NCBI GenBank assembly: GCA_002413455.1
Contig: DHXA01000091.1
Span: forward strand, 1-30,085
Origin: Rhodanobacter sp. UBA5168
GTDB taxonomy: Bacteria > Pseudomonadota > Gammaproteobacteria > Xanthomonadales > Rhodanobacteraceae
Reading direction: 5' to 3'
Length of the DNA stretch: 30,085 nt
Position numbers and translations under genes: made by a program. Below the pieces are notes generated by a model. It ran no database searches. It saw nothing but the letters and a program-made list of their open reading frames with translations, and was not told the origin of the DNA. Shown here piece by piece: positions 1 to 7,996 of this stretch. Position 1 is the stretch's first letter. Each line of letters begins with the position of its first letter.

Positions 1-504
1 TGCGTGCTGTGGATCGACGAGATCGAGAAAGCCCTCGCCGGCGGCGGTGACGACGGCTGCGTGTCGCGACGCGTGCTCGGCTACCTGCTGACCTGGATGG
101 CCGAACGCAAGGCCAAGGTGTTCGTGGTGGCCACCGCCAATGCCGTCGACGAGATGCCCGCCGAGCTGCTGCGCAAAGGCCGCTTCGACGAGATCTTCTT
201 TGTCGACCTGCCGCAGGCCAGCGTGCGCGAAGAGATCTTCGCGATGCACCTCACCCGCCGCAAGCTCGCCACGGCAACCTTCGACCTGGCCGCCCTCGCC
301 GCTGCCAGCGACGGCTACTCCGGTGCCGAGATCGAGCAGACCGTCGTCAGCTCACTCTATGACGCCGCCGGCAGCGGCACGCCACCGGACCAGGCAACCC
401 TGCTCAACGCGCTGCAGCAGACCCGGCCGCTGTCCGTGTTGATGCGCGAGCAGGTGCAGGCGCTGCGCACCTGGGCGCGGGAGCGGTGCGTGGCCGCGGA
501 TTGA
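1..504 (+). CDS. AAA ATPase, Ycf46-like, C-terminal part (5' end outside window)
   Basis: The reading frame is open from base 1 and ends with TGA at 502-504, so about 167 residues of the C-terminal part are present. The start shows a Walker B segment (VLWIDEIEK), then a region with an invariant VATAN (sensor 1 asparagine) and the LLRKGRFDEIFFVDLP stretch that carries the arginine finger of AAA proteins, then a small helical lid domain with GYSGAEIEQ (sensor 2 region). This combination, including the early WIDEIEK and RRVLGYLLTWM, is typical of the Ycf46/slr0374 class of AAA ATPases, whose cellular role in bacteria is poorly defined. The Walker A motif must lie upstream of the window. The following response regulator gene is convergent, with only 17 bases between them. 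Confidence is high for an AAA ATPase and moderate for the Ycf46 subclass. Confidence 0.88.
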   Translation, partial: CVLWIDEIEKALAGGGDDGCVSRRVLGYLLTWMAERKAKVFVVATANAVDEMPAELLRKGRFDEIFFVDLPQASVREEIFAMHLTRRKLATATFDLAALAAASDGYSGAEIEQTVVSSLYDAAGSGTPPDQATLLNALQQTRPLSVLMREQVQALRTWARERCVAAD

Positions 505-521
505 GCGCGGCCGCAGGCGGG

Positions 522-917
522 CTAGCGCGGAGAGGACGATGCGGGGTCGATGCCGGGATTCAACAGTTCGCGCACGGCCTCCTCGAGCACCGCCTTGCCA
601 AACGGTTTGGCGACGATGCGGATGTGCGGAAACTCACTCTTCAGCGCGCTCTGGTCGGAGCCGGAAAGCACCAGAAACGGCAACTTTCTGGCCAGCAGAT
701 CCAGCACGACCGGATGGGCGTCCTCGCCGCGCAGCTGCATGTCCAGCAGCACCGCATCGACCTCGACCTCGCCCTCGTCGAGTTCGAGCAAGGCGTGTTC
801 GAGGGTGAGGTTGATGAGCACCTCATGCCCCATGTCGCGCAGGATGTCCTCGACCACCATGGCCACGATCGGGTCGTCCTCGATGATCAATACGCGCTTT
901 GCGGTGGCAGATGACAT
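522..917 (-). CDS. Single-domain response regulator (CheY-like receiver)
   Basis: This 131-residue protein is a stand-alone receiver domain. It has the acidic pair E13-D14-D15 after the first beta strand (VLIIEDD), the phospho-acceptor D59 in LLDMQLRGED, S85 in the VLSGSD turn (the conserved Ser/Thr) and K104 in AKPF. There is no DNA-binding or enzymatic output domain, only about 20 extra C-terminal residues. It lies 81 bases downstream of the hybrid histidine kinase on the same strand, so the two are probably co-transcribed. It may be the phosphorylation partner of that kinase, or a phosphate sink or diguanylate-independent adaptor as in CheY/Spo0F-like proteins. The start ATG gives a normal receiver N-terminus. 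The output is unknown. Confidence 0.9.
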   Translation of the reverse strand: MSSATAKRVLIIEDDPIVAMVVEDILRDMGHEVLINLTLEHALLELDEGEVEVDAVLLDMQLRGEDAHPVVLDLLARKLPFLVLSGSDQSALKSEFPHIRIVAKPFGKAVLEEAVRELLNPGIDPASSSPR

Positions 918-998
918 GGACGCGCACCCCTGGTGTGAGAGGAGTCTGGCAGTATCCGGTGGGCGCCACCAGATGCTGCGGCCACGCTACCGCGTGGT

Positions 999-3437
999 TC
1001 AGCTGGCCCCGATCAGGTTCCGTACACGCACCGCCAGCTCGGTCATGGTGAACGGCTTGTTCAGCAGCTCCACGCCCGGCGCCGCATCGACATCGAAGAT
1101 GGCGTCGTTCGCGTAGCCGGTGATGAACAGCACCTTGAGGTCGGGCCGCAACTCGCGCAGCTGTGCTGCAAGCTGGCGCCCGCTGAGGCCGGGCAAGCCG
1201 ACGTCGGTGATCAGCAGGTCGATCGCCTGGATCGATGAGCGGGCGATCTGCAGCCCGCCGGGGCCATCTTCCGCTTGCAGGCAGTGATGCCCCATATCCT
1301 GCAGCAGCGCCACGATCAGCTCGCGCACCTGCGGCTCGTCGTCCACCACCAGCACGGTGCCTGGCGTCGCTACGGGCAGCTGCGGCACGGCGTGCGTTTC
1401 GCGCGGCGATGGCTCTTCGATCGCGCCATGGAACCGCGGCAGGTAGACGCTGACATCGGTACCCGCGCCCAGTTTGCTGTCGATCTGCACGAACCCGCCG
1501 GACTGCCGGGCGAACCCGTACACCATCGACAGGCCCAGGCCGGTGCCCTGGCCGATCGGCTTGGTGGTGTAGAACGGCTCGAAAGCGCGGGCTGCGGTCT
1601 CCGACGTCATGCCGATGCCGTTGTCGCTCACCGTCAGGCAGACGTACTCGCCCGGCCCCGCCTCGCGCTGCACCGGCGTATTGGCGCCGACCTCCCGGTT
1701 GCACGCGGCGATCGTCAGCACGCCTCCCCCGGGCATCGCATCGCGTGCATTGATGACCAGGTTCAGCAATGTGTTTTCCAGCTGGTTGAGATCGCAGCGG
1801 GTGGCCCAGATGCCCACGCACGCGCGCATATCGAGCTGGATCGTCGGCCCGAGCGTGCGTCCGATCAACTCCTTCATCGAGCGGATCAGTTCGTTCACAC
1901 ACACCGCCCGCGGCTCAAGCGGCTGACGTCGCGAGAAGGCCAGCAGCCGGTGGGTCAGCGCGGCGGCGCGCTGCGCCGACTGAATCGCCATGTCGGCGCA
2001 ACGATCAACCTCGTCGAAGCGCCGCTGCGCCAGCCGGGTCTGCATCATCTCCAGGCCGCCGATCACGCCGGTCAGCAGGTTGTTGAAGTCGTGCGCGATG
2101 CCACCGGTCAGCTGCCCCACCGCCTCCATCTTTTGCGACTGGCGCAACTCCTCGTGGGTCTTCTCCAGCTCGCGGCTGCGCTGGGCGATGCGCAACTCAA
2201 GCAACTCCGCCGCACGCTTCTGCACCTCGATGTCGGTATTGGTGCCGATCCAGCGCTCGATGCTGCCGTCGGCGAGGATGGGTACGGCCCGCGCGATATG
2301 CCAGCGGTAGGCGCCGTCGGCCCGGCGCAGGCGAAACTCCGCTTGATACGGGGTTCCGCTGGCCACGGCGAGCATCCATTTCTTCACCACCGAGGCCAGA
2401 TCATCGGGGTGGACGATACTGCCCCAGCGATCACCCTCCAGTTCCCCGACCTCCACCCCGGCGTAGTCGTAGACGCGATCGTTGAACCAGTCCATGCCGC
2501 CGTCGGCGCGTGCTGTCCACGCCTGGTTCGGTATCGCCTGCACCAGCCCGCGGAACTGCGCCTCGCTGCGGCGCAGGGCGACCTCCACTTTCTTGCGCGC
2601 GGTGATGTCCAGAAACAGCACGGCGATGCGCTCGGCGCTCTCGATGGTGCGTGCACGCACCTCGTACCAGCGGCCATTGACCAGGCCCAGATCGATTTCG
2701 AACTGACGTGGCTGGCCGGTTTCAACCACCTCTGCGTAGGTGCTCATGAGCTGCGCGGGAACCTGCGGCAGCACTTCGCGAATCGATCGTCCAGCCGCAA
2801 TGTTCGACGCCTGGCCGCGCTGGGTTTCAAAGGCCGGATTGACTTCGACGAAGCGGAAATCGACGATCTGCCCCTGCTCGTCGCGCATGGCCTCGGCCAC
2901 GAAGAAGCCCTCTTGCATGTTCTCGAACAGGCCGCGCCAACGTGCCTCGTTGTCGCGCAACGCGACCTCGGCCTGCAACTGGGCGGTGGTCTCCGTACAG
3001 GTACAGAACATGCCTTCGACACCGCCTTGCGGGCCGCGCACTGGCGAGTAGGAGAACGTGAAGTACGCCTGCTCCTGCAAGCCATTGCGTTCGATCAGCA
3101 GCGGAAAATTCTCGAAGAACGTCGACGTGCCGGCATAGGCGAGATCGATCAGCGGACTGATTTCGTCCCATATCTCCGGCCAGACCTGCTGGAACGGCGC
3201 GACCAGCGCAGCGGGGTGCTGCTTGCCCAGGAGCGCGATGTAACCGTCGTTGTACAGGCAGACCCGCTGCTCGCCCCACAGCAGGAACATCGGAAACGGT
3301 GCGTTGAGCATCAGGCTCACCACCGTACGCAGCGAATCGGGCCACTGCTCGACCACACCCAGCGATGATTGCGCCCAAGGGTGGGATCGAAACAACGCCC
3401 CCATGTCACCGCCACCGTCAAGAAAACCGGTCTTCAT
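999..3437 (-). CDS. Hybrid sensor histidine kinase (three PAS domains, HisKA, HATPase, receiver)
   Basis: This 812-residue protein has no transmembrane segment and is therefore probably a cytoplasmic sensor. Domains in order: an N-terminal PAS-type domain of about residues 12-155 (MGALFRSHPWAQ...LGVVEQWPDSLRTVVSLML, a recurrent start for this kinase class); a second PAS at about 165-285; a third at about 292-410 ending in a PAC-like stretch (RWHIARAVPIL); a dimerisation domain with the phospho-acceptor H449 in GGIAHDFNNLLTGV; an ATPase domain with the N box at N563 (VINARDAMPGGG) and G boxes near DNGIGM and GTGLGLSMV; and a C-terminal receiver with D745 in LLITDVGLPG and a KPF lysine. The start at 3437 fits the family N-terminus FLDGGGDMGALF. 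The separate response regulator downstream suggests a phosphorelay. The signal cannot be read from the sequence. Confidence 0.93.
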   Translation of the reverse strand: MKTGFLDGGGDMGALFRSHPWAQSSLGVVEQWPDSLRTVVSLMLNAPFPMFLLWGEQRVCLYNDGYIALLGKQHPAALVAPFQQVWPEIWDEISPLIDLAYAGTSTFFENFPLLIERNGLQEQAYFTFSYSPVRGPQGGVEGMFCTCTETTAQLQAEVALRDNEARWRGLFENMQEGFFVAEAMRDEQGQIVDFRFVEVNPAFETQRGQASNIAAGRSIREVLPQVPAQLMSTYAEVVETGQPRQFEIDLGLVNGRWYEVRARTIESAERIAVLFLDITARKKVEVALRRSEAQFRGLVQAIPNQAWTARADGGMDWFNDRVYDYAGVEVGELEGDRWGSIVHPDDLASVVKKWMLAVASGTPYQAEFRLRRADGAYRWHIARAVPILADGSIERWIGTNTDIEVQKRAAELLELRIAQRSRELEKTHEELRQSQKMEAVGQLTGGIAHDFNNLLTGVIGGLEMMQTRLAQRRFDEVDRCADMAIQSAQRAAALTHRLLAFSRRQPLEPRAVCVNELIRSMKELIGRTLGPTIQLDMRACVGIWATRCDLNQLENTLLNLVINARDAMPGGGVLTIAACNREVGANTPVQREAGPGEYVCLTVSDNGIGMTSETAARAFEPFYTTKPIGQGTGLGLSMVYGFARQSGGFVQIDSKLGAGTDVSVYLPRFHGAIEEPSPRETHAVPQLPVATPGTVLVVDDEPQVRELIVALLQDMGHHCLQAEDGPGGLQIARSSIQAIDLLITDVGLPGLSGRQLAAQLRELRPDLKVLFITGYANDAIFDVDAAPGVELLNKPFTMTELAVRVRNLIGAS

Positions 3438-3684
3438 CCGTCGCTGCTCCCGCGGCTACCGACCAGGCATCCTAGCGCCGAAATGGCGCCACCAACGACT
3501 TGCCGCCCGTGGCCGATACGCCGGCGACGGCCTTCATCGGACGGAATCGACCGCGCAGGATGCTCTACGCCGTGCGCCGGCGAATTGAGCGACCTCGAAC
3601 CACGGCGCGCAACACCGGTGCGGCTGCGATCCGGCGCGCCGTTTCGGCGTAGTCTTGAACGCCCATCACCGGGAGGGTCGAACC

Positions 3685-4485
3685 ATGTTCCACCGCGCCT
3701 GCAAACTGCTCATCCTGCTGTTCGTCACGTTGCTGCCGCCCGTTGCCGCCAGCGCCGCCCCCGACAACACCACCGCGTCGCTGCAGCAGGCGGTGAACGG
3801 CCGCTGGCGCGCGCCCGCCAACCGGGCGCGCGACCGGTACCGCCATCCGATCGAGACCCTGCAATTCTTCGGCATCAAGCCCGACATGACCGTGGTCGAA
3901 CTGTCACCCGGCGGCGGCTGGTACACCGAGATCCTCGCGCCGTTCCTCTACGCACACGGCCACCTGATCGAAGCCGCGCCGGCAACCGCCGCGAAATTCA
4001 ACGCCATGCTCAAGGCCGACCCGGCGGTCTACGGTCACATCGCAAAGGTCATCCCGTTCGCGCCGCCGTTCCAGGTGAACCTGGGCGCCGACAACTCCGC
4101 CGACATGGTGCTGACCTTCCGCAACACGCACGACTGGCTCAACCACAGCCCGGCCACGCTCGACGCGGTGTTCCAGGCGGCGTTCCACGTGCTCAAACCC
4201 GGCGGCGTATTCGGTGTCACCGAACACCGCGCCAAGCCGTTCGCCGATGCCGTGGACAGTGCCAAGGCACTGCACCGCCTGCCCGAGGATTACCTGATCG
4301 CACTCGCCCTCAAGACCGGCTTCCGCGTGGCCGGCGTGTCGCAGATCAACGCCAACCCCGGCGATCCGGAAGACATCAACGTGCACCGCCTGCCGCCGGA
4401 TCTGGCCGGGCCTGACGGCGAGCACGCGAAGATGAAGGCGATCGGCGAGTCGGATCGGATGACGTTGAGGTTTGTGAAGCCGTGA
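3685..4485 (+). CDS. Exported class I SAM-dependent methyltransferase-like protein
   Basis: A 266-residue protein begins at ATG 3685, with a good ribosome binding site GGGAGGG at 3671-3677. The longer frame starting at 3655 lacks such a site and would bury the signal peptide. Residues 1-24 (FHRACKLLILLFVTLLPPVAASAA) form a Sec-type signal sequence. The body holds a Rossmann-type SAM-binding motif I in VVELSPGGGWYTEIL and a later VLTFRNTHDWL segment. This matches the predicted methyltransferase family COG4798 as I know it. An exported methyltransferase is unexpected because SAM is cytoplasmic, so the catalytic role and substrate are open. It stands alone, divergent from the kinase gene, and the IS30 element inserted about 140 bases downstream. 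Confidence 0.85.
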   Translation: MFHRACKLLILLFVTLLPPVAASAAPDNTTASLQQAVNGRWRAPANRARDRYRHPIETLQFFGIKPDMTVVELSPGGGWYTEILAPFLYAHGHLIEAAPATAAKFNAMLKADPAVYGHIAKVIPFAPPFQVNLGADNSADMVLTFRNTHDWLNHSPATLDAVFQAAFHVLKPGGVFGVTEHRAKPFADAVDSAKALHRLPEDYLIALALKTGFRVAGVSQINANPGDPEDINVHRLPPDLAGPDGEHAKMKAIGESDRMTLRFVKP

Positions 4486-4626
4486 CAGTTGGCTTGAGTG
4501 TGAACAAGGGACGCTGACCTGGTTCTCACCCGGGCGTGAGCGCAGGGGCGATGTGTAGCGATGGATTGATTCGGGTTGAGTGAACGACGCGGTGATGTGG
4601 ATTTCTATGGGTGGCAATGTCCGTTC

Positions 4627-4662
4627 TCGACGGCGGATTCAACCGATCGACGCAACACATTG
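4627..4662. repeat. IS30 left terminal inverted repeat
   Basis: It pairs with 5829-5864 in reverse complement; the first 19 bases differ at one position and the inner part at a few more. It contains the transposase stop codon (4639-4641 on the minus strand). Confidence 0.8.
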
Positions 4663-5841
4663 CCGATAACGTTCGGCGGGTGTTTCGTAGCTTAGTGTTT
4701 TCCTGGGGCGTTCATTCAACTTTCGAGCCACTGCATCGAGTTTGGCTTGCGACACGTTCGAGAGATCCATCCCTTTGGGAAAGTACTGCCGCAGCAGTCG
4801 GTTGGTATTTTCATTCGAGCCACGTTGCCAGGGCTTGTGTGGATCACAGAAGTAGACTTGGATATCCGTGGCGAGCGTGAAGTCTCGGTGCTTGGCCATT
4901 TCGCTGCCGCGATCCCACGTCAACGATCGGTACAGTTGCTTAGGCAGGCGACGGGCGTTCTTGATCAGTGCGTTGACCACCGTCGTGCTGTCCTTGTTGG
5001 CAACCTTCACCAACATCACATAGCGTGTCTGCCGCTCGACCAGCGTGGCGATTTGGCTGTCCTTGTTGCCAAACACCAGGTCGCCTTCCCAGTGACCAGG
5101 CACCGCCCGATCTTCCGCCCCAGCCGGTCGCTCGCTGATCGACACCGTGTCTTTAATGCGTCCGTGGTCCCCCGTCTTCTGGGTGTGGTGGCGCGACCGA
5201 CGCATGGCCCGTGTACGCCGAAGATGGGCCAGCAACTCCTTCTTCAAGGCGCCGCGTGACTGGATATACAGCGTGCGGTAGATCGTCTCGTGGGACACCG
5301 GACGGCTCGTATCGTCTGGATGCATGCGCCCGAGCCAGCCAGCGACTTGCTCTGGTGACCATTGCCGGCGGAGCTTTGCGGCCACCTGAGACGCCAAGAC
5401 CCGATGCAACGCCAGCTTACACGGCTTGGGTCGCAGCGCCCGATCCCAGGCCGCCTGATCGGCTTGCGCGGCACGGTAGCGTTGCCGACCTTGGTTGCGC
5501 CGCAGCTCGCGGCTGATGGTTGAGGGCGCCCGGTTCAGTGCAGCGGCAATCGAACGAATCGACTTTCCGGCCGCCACACCACGTGATATCTCCTCTCGCT
5601 CAGCCGGTTGCAACGCCCGTAGTGATCGACGCCGTGGCGGAGGACGAATGCCTCCTGACCGTGCCAAGACCCCGGCGATGGCGGAATGGTGCCGATCAAA
5701 TAGATCGGCAATCTGCTGCAGCGACTCGCCGCGCTGCCAGCGATCCCACATCAACGACTTCTGTGGCTCCGAGTAATAAATTCGCTCCGCTGATGCATCT
5801 GCAACACTCCTGCTGCCGTGGCAGCTCTCAGTGTGTTGCAT
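4639..5841 (-). CDS. IS30-family transposase
   Basis: About 400 residues from ATG 5841. The same frame is open to 5940, but that is outside the inverted repeat, so the internal start is preferred. The N-terminus carries two helix-turn-helix-like segments: WDRWQRGESLQQIADLF followed by a HHSAIAGVL helix, and then SIRSIAAALNRAPSTISREL. The C-terminal DDE integrase core shows the first Asp in GHWEGDLVFG, the second in LTWDRGSEMA and the Glu in GSNENTNRLLRQYFPKG, in the IS30 order and spacing. The final ETPAERYRQC is also typical of the family. It catalyses transposition of its own element. The frame has no interruption, so an active enzyme is plausible. Confidence 0.93.
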   Translation of the reverse strand: MQHTESCHGSRSVADASAERIYYSEPQKSLMWDRWQRGESLQQIADLFDRHHSAIAGVLARSGGIRPPPRRRSLRALQPAEREEISRGVAAGKSIRSIAAALNRAPSTISRELRRNQGRQRYRAAQADQAAWDRALRPKPCKLALHRVLASQVAAKLRRQWSPEQVAGWLGRMHPDDTSRPVSHETIYRTLYIQSRGALKKELLAHLRRTRAMRRSRHHTQKTGDHGRIKDTVSISERPAGAEDRAVPGHWEGDLVFGNKDSQIATLVERQTRYVMLVKVANKDSTTVVNALIKNARRLPKQLYRSLTWDRGSEMAKHRDFTLATDIQVYFCDPHKPWQRGSNENTNRLLRQYFPKGMDLSNVSQAKLDAVARKLNERPRKTLSYETPAERYRQCVASIG

Positions 5842-5864
5842 CCACCGGTTGAATCCGCCGCCGA
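5829..5864. repeat. IS30 right terminal inverted repeat
   Basis: Reverse complement partner of 4627-4662. The most plausible transposase start codon (ATG, 5839-5841 on the minus strand) lies inside it, so the repeat is also part of the coding sequence. Confidence 0.8.
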
Positions 5865-5995
5865 TGCCTGCCCTTGCCGTCCCGATGACGACCGAACAAG
5901 CTGTGAGGGGCATAAGTCGACCAGTTGCAGTCGGTCGCACAGACTTAATCTCTTGCGACGCAAAAGCTGCACATCAACGCGAGGTAAGCCATGAC

Positions 5996-6751
5996 CTACG
6001 CGTGCAAGATCGTAAGGCCTAGGGCAGCGAGAGGATCAGTCAATGTCGTCGGCGTTTTGCGCTCGACCACGACGGTGTTTGCGGCCGTTACTTCCGCGAT
6101 GACATAGGCGGAGGCAGCGTTGACCTTCTCGGTCGAAGCAAGCACCACGACTTCCGCTGCGCGTGCGGCGAGCGCCCGTTTGATGTAAGCCTCTTCCAGA
6201 TCACCCGTACTCAATCCTGCGGTGGGATGAATGCCGGTCACGCCCATGAAATAAACGTCGGCACGAATATGCGTGATCGCTTCAATAGCCGCAGCACCGA
6301 CCGCGACCATAGAGTGCTTGAACAGGCGGCCGCCGATTAGTACGACCTCTATACCGGGATGATTTACCAATTCCACCGCGACGCTCGGGCTATGCGTGAC
6401 GATGGTCGCCTCAAGTGTCGGGGGCAGGTGACGCGCCAGTAGAACGCATGTCGTCCCCCCGTCGAGAATCGCGACCTGTCCCGGCAGCATCAGTTCTGCT
6501 GCCTTACGAGCAATCGCCAATTTGGCAACGGTGTTGATCTGCTGTCGCTGAACGATGTCTCCCACTGCCGGCGATGATGGCAACGCCCCACCATGCACCC
6601 GCTGAAGCAGGCCCTCTGAAGCCAACTCGCGAAGGTCGCGACGGATCGTGTCTTCGGACACGTCAAACGATGCGCTGAGCGCCTTGGCGATGACCTGCCC
6701 ATCTCGTTTAAGCGTGGCAAGAATGGCTTGCTTGCGATGTTTGGTCAGCAT
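5996..6751 (-). CDS. DeoR/GlpR-family transcriptional regulator
   Basis: From ATG 6751 the protein has 251 residues, the usual family size. The frame extends to 6808, but the extra residues are encoded by the operator-like repeats and precede the conserved family start (MLTKHRKQAIL). The N-terminal DeoR helix-turn-helix is VIAKALSASFDVSEDTIRRDLRELASEGLLQRVHGGA with the R-R-D-L signature. The C-terminal DeoRC sensor domain contains LDGGTTCVLLARHL and VLIGGRL, the phosphosugar-binding fold related to ribose-5-phosphate isomerase. It is divergent from nudK, and repeated 9-bp boxes lie between them, so it probably represses nudK and itself, released by a phosphorylated sugar or nucleoside derivative (inference). 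No strong Shine-Dalgarno is visible. Confidence 0.92.
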   Translation of the reverse strand: MLTKHRKQAILATLKRDGQVIAKALSASFDVSEDTIRRDLRELASEGLLQRVHGGALPSSPAVGDIVQRQQINTVAKLAIARKAAELMLPGQVAILDGGTTCVLLARHLPPTLEATIVTHSPSVAVELVNHPGIEVVLIGGRLFKHSMVAVGAAAIEAITHIRADVYFMGVTGIHPTAGLSTGDLEEAYIKRALAARAAEVVVLASTEKVNAASAYVIAEVTAANTVVVERKTPTTLTDPLAALGLTILHA

Positions 6752-6754
6752 GGA

Positions 6755-6793
6755 ATTGCACGAAATCAATTGACATTGCATGATATTGCACGA
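6755..6793. promoter_or_regulatory. Operator-like array of 10-bp-phased repeats
   Basis: Three copies of a 9-bp box lie at 6755-6763 (ATTGCACGA), 6775-6783 (ATTGCATGA) and 6785-6793 (ATTGCACGA). A weaker fourth at 6765-6773 (ATCAATTGA) completes a strict 10-bp register, about one helical turn, so a protein could contact the same DNA face four times. The array starts three bases before the DeoR-family start codon and covers the nudK promoter spacer. It is the obvious candidate operator of the divergent DeoR protein. Confidence 0.7.
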
Positions 6794-6799
6794 TAGGGT
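6770..6799 (+). promoter_or_regulatory. Putative sigma70 promoter of nudK operon
   Basis: A consensus -35 TTGACA lies at 6770-6775, followed after 18 bases by TAGGGT at 6794-6799, a weak -10 that keeps the key T, A and final T. Transcription would start near 6806 and leave a leader of about 29 bases before the GTG start at 6835. Two of the ATTGCAYGA boxes lie exactly between -35 and -10. Confidence 0.5.
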
Positions 6800-6834
6800 T
6801 TTTGTCACTCTTTGTCCAGCCGTGAGTTGGTGTC

Positions 6835-7437
6835 GTGACCGAAACCGCCGAGCGAGTCCGCGTAATCCAGAGCAAGGTGCTGTCCGATGACTGGTATTTG
6901 CTGAAGAAAACCACGTTCGACTTTCGCCGTGCTGATGGCACTTGGCAGCGTCAGCAACGCGAGACCTACGACCGCGGCAATGGCGCCACTTTGCTGCTCT
7001 ATCAACTTGCCTCGGGACGAGTGGTCTTGACCCGTCAGTTCCGCTTTCCAGCCTACGTCAACGGCCATGACGGCATGCTGGTTGAGGCCCCGGCTGGTTT
7101 GCTTGACCAAGCTACGCCGGAAGACCGAATTCGGGCGGAAGTGGAGGAGGAGACCGGTTATCGCGTGGGTGACGTACGCAAGGTCTTCGAGGCGTTCATG
7201 AGCCCTGGATCCGTGACGGAGAAGCTGTATTTCTTCGTAGCCGAATACGACAACGCGTCACGAGTCAGTGTCGGTGGCGGCATTGAGTCTGAAGGCGAGG
7301 ACATCGAGGTGCTGGAACTGCCTTTCGAAGAGGCTCTGGCGATGGTTGGTCGCGGCGAAATTGCTGATGGAAAAACCATCATGTTGCTCCAATATGCCGC
7401 GCTGCATCTGTTTTTTAGAACGAAGGCTTCGCCATGA
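6835..7437 (+). CDS. nudK: NudK-like Nudix hydrolase (GDP-mannose / sugar-nucleotide pyrophosphatase)
   Basis: This 200-residue protein follows Escherichia coli NudK, as I recall it, along its whole length: [63 protein letters not shown] and [14 protein letters not shown]. The Nudix box runs from [20 protein letters not shown] to GY, with the metal-binding EEET core. The canonical Arg before the first core Glu is replaced by Ala and the first box Glu by Thr, deviations of the kind NudK-type boxes also show. The family hydrolyses GDP-mannose and related nucleotide sugars or ADP-ribose. The GTG start at 6835 gives the expected N-terminus. Its stop overlaps the next start (ATGA at 7434-7437). 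GC content is visibly lower than in flanking chromosomal genes. Confidence 0.88.
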   Translation: MTETAERVRVIQSKVLSDDWYLLKKTTFDFRRADGTWQRQQRETYDRGNGATLLLYQLASGRVVLTRQFRFPAYVNGHDGMLVEAPAGLLDQATPEDRIRAEVEEETGYRVGDVRKVFEAFMSPGSVTEKLYFFVAEYDNASRVSVGGGIESEGEDIEVLELPFEEALAMVGRGEIADGKTIMLLQYAALHLFFRTKASP

Positions 7438-7817
7438 CACCGCTCCTCGTCCTCATCGCGGGCCCATATCGGAGTGGTACCGACGGTGATCCAGTCAAGG
7501 CTGACCGAAATCTGCAAGTTCTTGAACAGGCGGCCCTCGCGGTATACCTGCGAGGCCACGTGCCCATGATCGGCGAATGGCTCGCCCTTCCGTTGGCACG
7601 CGAGGCAGGTTCGAGCGAACTTGGTGACGAGATCAGCGAGGCCTTTCTGTATCCGGCAGCAGAGCGATTACTCAGTCGCTGTGACGCGCTATGGCGCATC
7701 GATGGCGCTTCCAGAGGCGCCGACGAAGATGTACGTCGGGCGATGAAAATGGGGCTACCGGTCTACCGCTCGTTGAGCGAAATACCAATGGCCGCACATA
7801 CCCCTGAGGTCTATTAA
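7434..7817 (+). CDS. DUF4406-type protein (nucleoside 2-deoxyribosyltransferase-like fold)
   Basis: This 127-residue protein is translationally coupled to nudK through an ATGA overlap. It starts with [11 protein letters not shown], the beta-strand and glycine/tyrosine loop shared by nucleoside 2-deoxyribosyltransferase-like proteins. An acidic/aromatic centre follows ([13 protein letters not shown]), then [20 protein letters not shown] with the SxGAD-type phosphate/sugar-binding signature, and it ends in [12 protein letters not shown], typical of DUF4406. The family is usually predicted to bind nucleotides or nucleosides; the exact reaction is unknown. Together with NudK and a DeoR repressor, a role in salvage or clearance of a nucleotide sugar or nucleoside derivative is likely but not shown. 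The product could also be a non-catalytic ligand-binding protein. Confidence 0.78.
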   Translation: MTPLLVLIAGPYRSGTDGDPVKADRNLQVLEQAALAVYLRGHVPMIGEWLALPLAREAGSSELGDEISEAFLYPAAERLLSRCDALWRIDGASRGADEDVRRAMKMGLPVYRSLSEIPMAAHTPEVY

Positions 7818-7996
7818 ATCCCTTGTGACCGTCCGATTCGCCCAGGCCTGTCCTTGCAGGCTAGGCGGTGGCCGAGCAACCTGCGATGGGCAGAGACCGC
7901 CACCCCCGATTCAGCCCCTCGCGAACGGCCGCTTTACGGTGACTATTTGAAGGGGTGGACCGACTGTTGTTGGCCGAAAGCCGACACAGGGTTGCT

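Larger units (their letters stand above)
4627..5864 (-). mobile_element. IS30-family insertion sequence, about 1.24 kb
   Basis: The element is bounded by imperfect inverted repeats of about 36 bases at 4627-4662 and 5829-5864. Both read TCGRCGGCGGATTCAACCG at the outer end and continue to a shared GCAACACAYTG block at the inner end. They enclose a single full-length transposase with all DDE motifs. I could not identify a convincing direct target repeat at the borders; IS30 elements normally make only 2-3 bp duplications. The copy appears intact and may be mobile. It sits between a methyltransferase-like gene and the 3' end of a DeoR regulator gene and interrupts neither. Confidence 0.88.

Noticed and set aside
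1275..3368. Long plus-strand open frame (about 697 codons) antisense to the histidine kinase
   Set aside because: It is the shadow of a high-GC gene; the translation is compositionally biased with no recognisable domain, while the minus strand encodes a complete multi-domain kinase.
4486..4626. Possible small gene or RNA between the methyltransferase and the IS
   Set aside because: No start with a ribosome binding site, no stable hairpin with a T-run and no tRNA-like fold was seen.
4615..5876. Target-site duplication of the IS30 element
   Set aside because: The bases flanking 4627 and 5864 do not match convincingly as a 2-3 bp repeat, and so short a match would not be significant anyway.
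5842..5940. N-terminal extension of the IS30 transposase to 5940
   Set aside because: These codons lie mostly outside the inverted repeat, so they belong to the insertion site rather than to the element.
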